Shown: piece after piece, positions 63,719-64,000 of the stretch
How the letters are laid out: every line of letters starts with the position of its first letter
Numbering within the stretch: the stretch's first letter is position 1
Assembly: GCF_023008165.1 (NCBI RefSeq)
Contig: NZ_JAKQZA010000003.1
Location: forward strand, 62,001-126,000
Length of the DNA: 64,000 nucleotides
Origin: Kordiimonas laminariae
GTDB lineage: Bacteria > Pseudomonadota > Alphaproteobacteria > Sphingomonadales > Kordiimonadaceae
Reading direction: 5' to 3'
The notes under the pieces: model-generated
The model's input: only the letters and a program-made list of their open reading frames with translations
The model's database searches: none
What the model was told of the DNA's origin: nothing
Translations under genes and position numbers: made by a program

Positions 63719-63741
63719 ACAGTTAATTATGCGATTAATTT

Positions 63742-63768
63742 AAAGGACCTTATGGGTCCTTTTTTTTG
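63742..63768 (+). terminator. Terminator of the small exported protein
   Basis: AAAGGACC / GGTCCTTT with a 5-nt loop, then seven T residues. Confidence 0.85.
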
Positions 63769-63790
63769 CTTCTAGATATACTCTCGCCCC

Positions 63791-63812
63791 AATTAGACTA
63801 AATAGTCTAATT
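63791..63812 (+). promoter_or_regulatory. Operator candidate upstream of acyl-CoA dehydrogenase
   Basis: Two 10-bp arms (AATTAGACTA and TAGTCTAATT) flank an AA centre, a perfect palindrome 64 bp before the start codon. Its form suits a TetR-type repressor of fatty-acid catabolism, which is inference. Confidence 0.5.
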
Positions 63813-63876
63813 TATTTGACTCTTCCCCCTGAGCGCCCCATCTTTCTTCACAAGAGGAAATAAAGGGAGAAAACCA

Positions 63877-64000
63877 GTGTTAGCAAAGCGCGCTGTGTAT
63901 GACGAAGAACACCATATTTTCAGAGATGCGGTTCGAAAATTCTACGAAACAGAAGCAACTCCGCATGCAGAAGAATGGTCAAAGGCCGGGCAAGTGCCAC
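63877..64000 (+). CDS. Acyl-CoA dehydrogenase, N-terminal fragment
   Basis: Begins at GTG 63877 behind AGGGAG and continues past the window end for 41 codons. RAVYDEEHHIFRDAVRKFY followed by P-HAEEW-GQVP is the N-terminal helix pattern of acyl-CoA dehydrogenases (beta-oxidation, FAD-dependent). The rest lies outside, so the subtype is unknown. Confidence 0.75.
   Translation, partial: MLAKRAVYDEEHHIFRDAVRKFYETEATPHAEEWSKAGQVP

Overview
The window reads as ordinary chromosomal DNA of an alphaproteobacterium, probably a marine one. The support is the gene content: a DUF3035 lipoprotein, DUF2849 and DUF934 in a sulfite-reductase operon, a TIGR01459-type HAD phosphatase, a degenerate EAL protein resembling TipF, and a large TonB receptor. 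Base composition looks moderate. A Kordiimonadales-like organism is my best guess, but this is inference from family recognition without any database search. I saw no rRNA, tRNA, insertion sequence, prophage or CRISPR array.

Region by region. 1-5.4 kb: a 3'-truncated acetolactate-synthase-like TPP enzyme, a membrane-anchored glutamate-synthase-like FMN protein, an alpha/beta hydrolase, and an IscU-like scaffold translationally coupled to a sulfotransferase. 5.6-11.7 kb: folE and hisI, separated by three exported hydrolases (an RTX M10 metalloprotease, a nucleotide pyrophosphatase/phosphodiesterase and a trypsin-like protease). 11.8-17.9 kb: glyoxalase II, an S9 oligopeptidase, a GNAT acetyltransferase, a small XRE/membrane-protein cassette, DoxX and ung. 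18.2-24 kb: the assimilatory sulfate operon cysG-DUF2849-cysI-DUF934-cysH, then a LysR regulator. 24.1-34.5 kb: an SPFH/ribbon-helix-helix pair, an M14 carboxypeptidase, a threonine-synthase-like enzyme, an HNH nuclease, a hydrolase, and an MFS / D-amino-acid transaminase / pentapeptide-repeat operon.

34.5-47.3 kb: MscS channel, tadA, rluB, rsmD, a patatin-like lipase, mutL, an ArsR/SRPBCC pair, a DUF3035 lipoprotein, lspA and ileS. 47.5-56 kb: a receiver-like protein with lost active-site residues, a TonB receptor, TerC, two tandem periplasmic binding proteins, ribF and a MaoC dehydratase. 56.3-60 kb: cheY and cheZ, facing a HAD phosphatase and a TipF-like EAL protein, which suggests a flagellated, chemotactic cell. 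60.2-64 kb: small envelope or unknown proteins, a protein with a histone-H1-like tail, and the start of an acyl-CoA dehydrogenase.

The most interesting signals are regulatory DNA next to small regulators. These are 11-bp direct repeats upstream of the SPFH/RHH operon, a palindrome holding the ArsR start codon, and a nested symmetric element upstream of the XRE cassette. On the protein side the main ones are FliM-like CheY-binding motifs in CheZ and two signalling domains (receiver and EAL) that look catalytically dead. I did not find a clearly new multi-gene system; the small operons named above are the best candidates.
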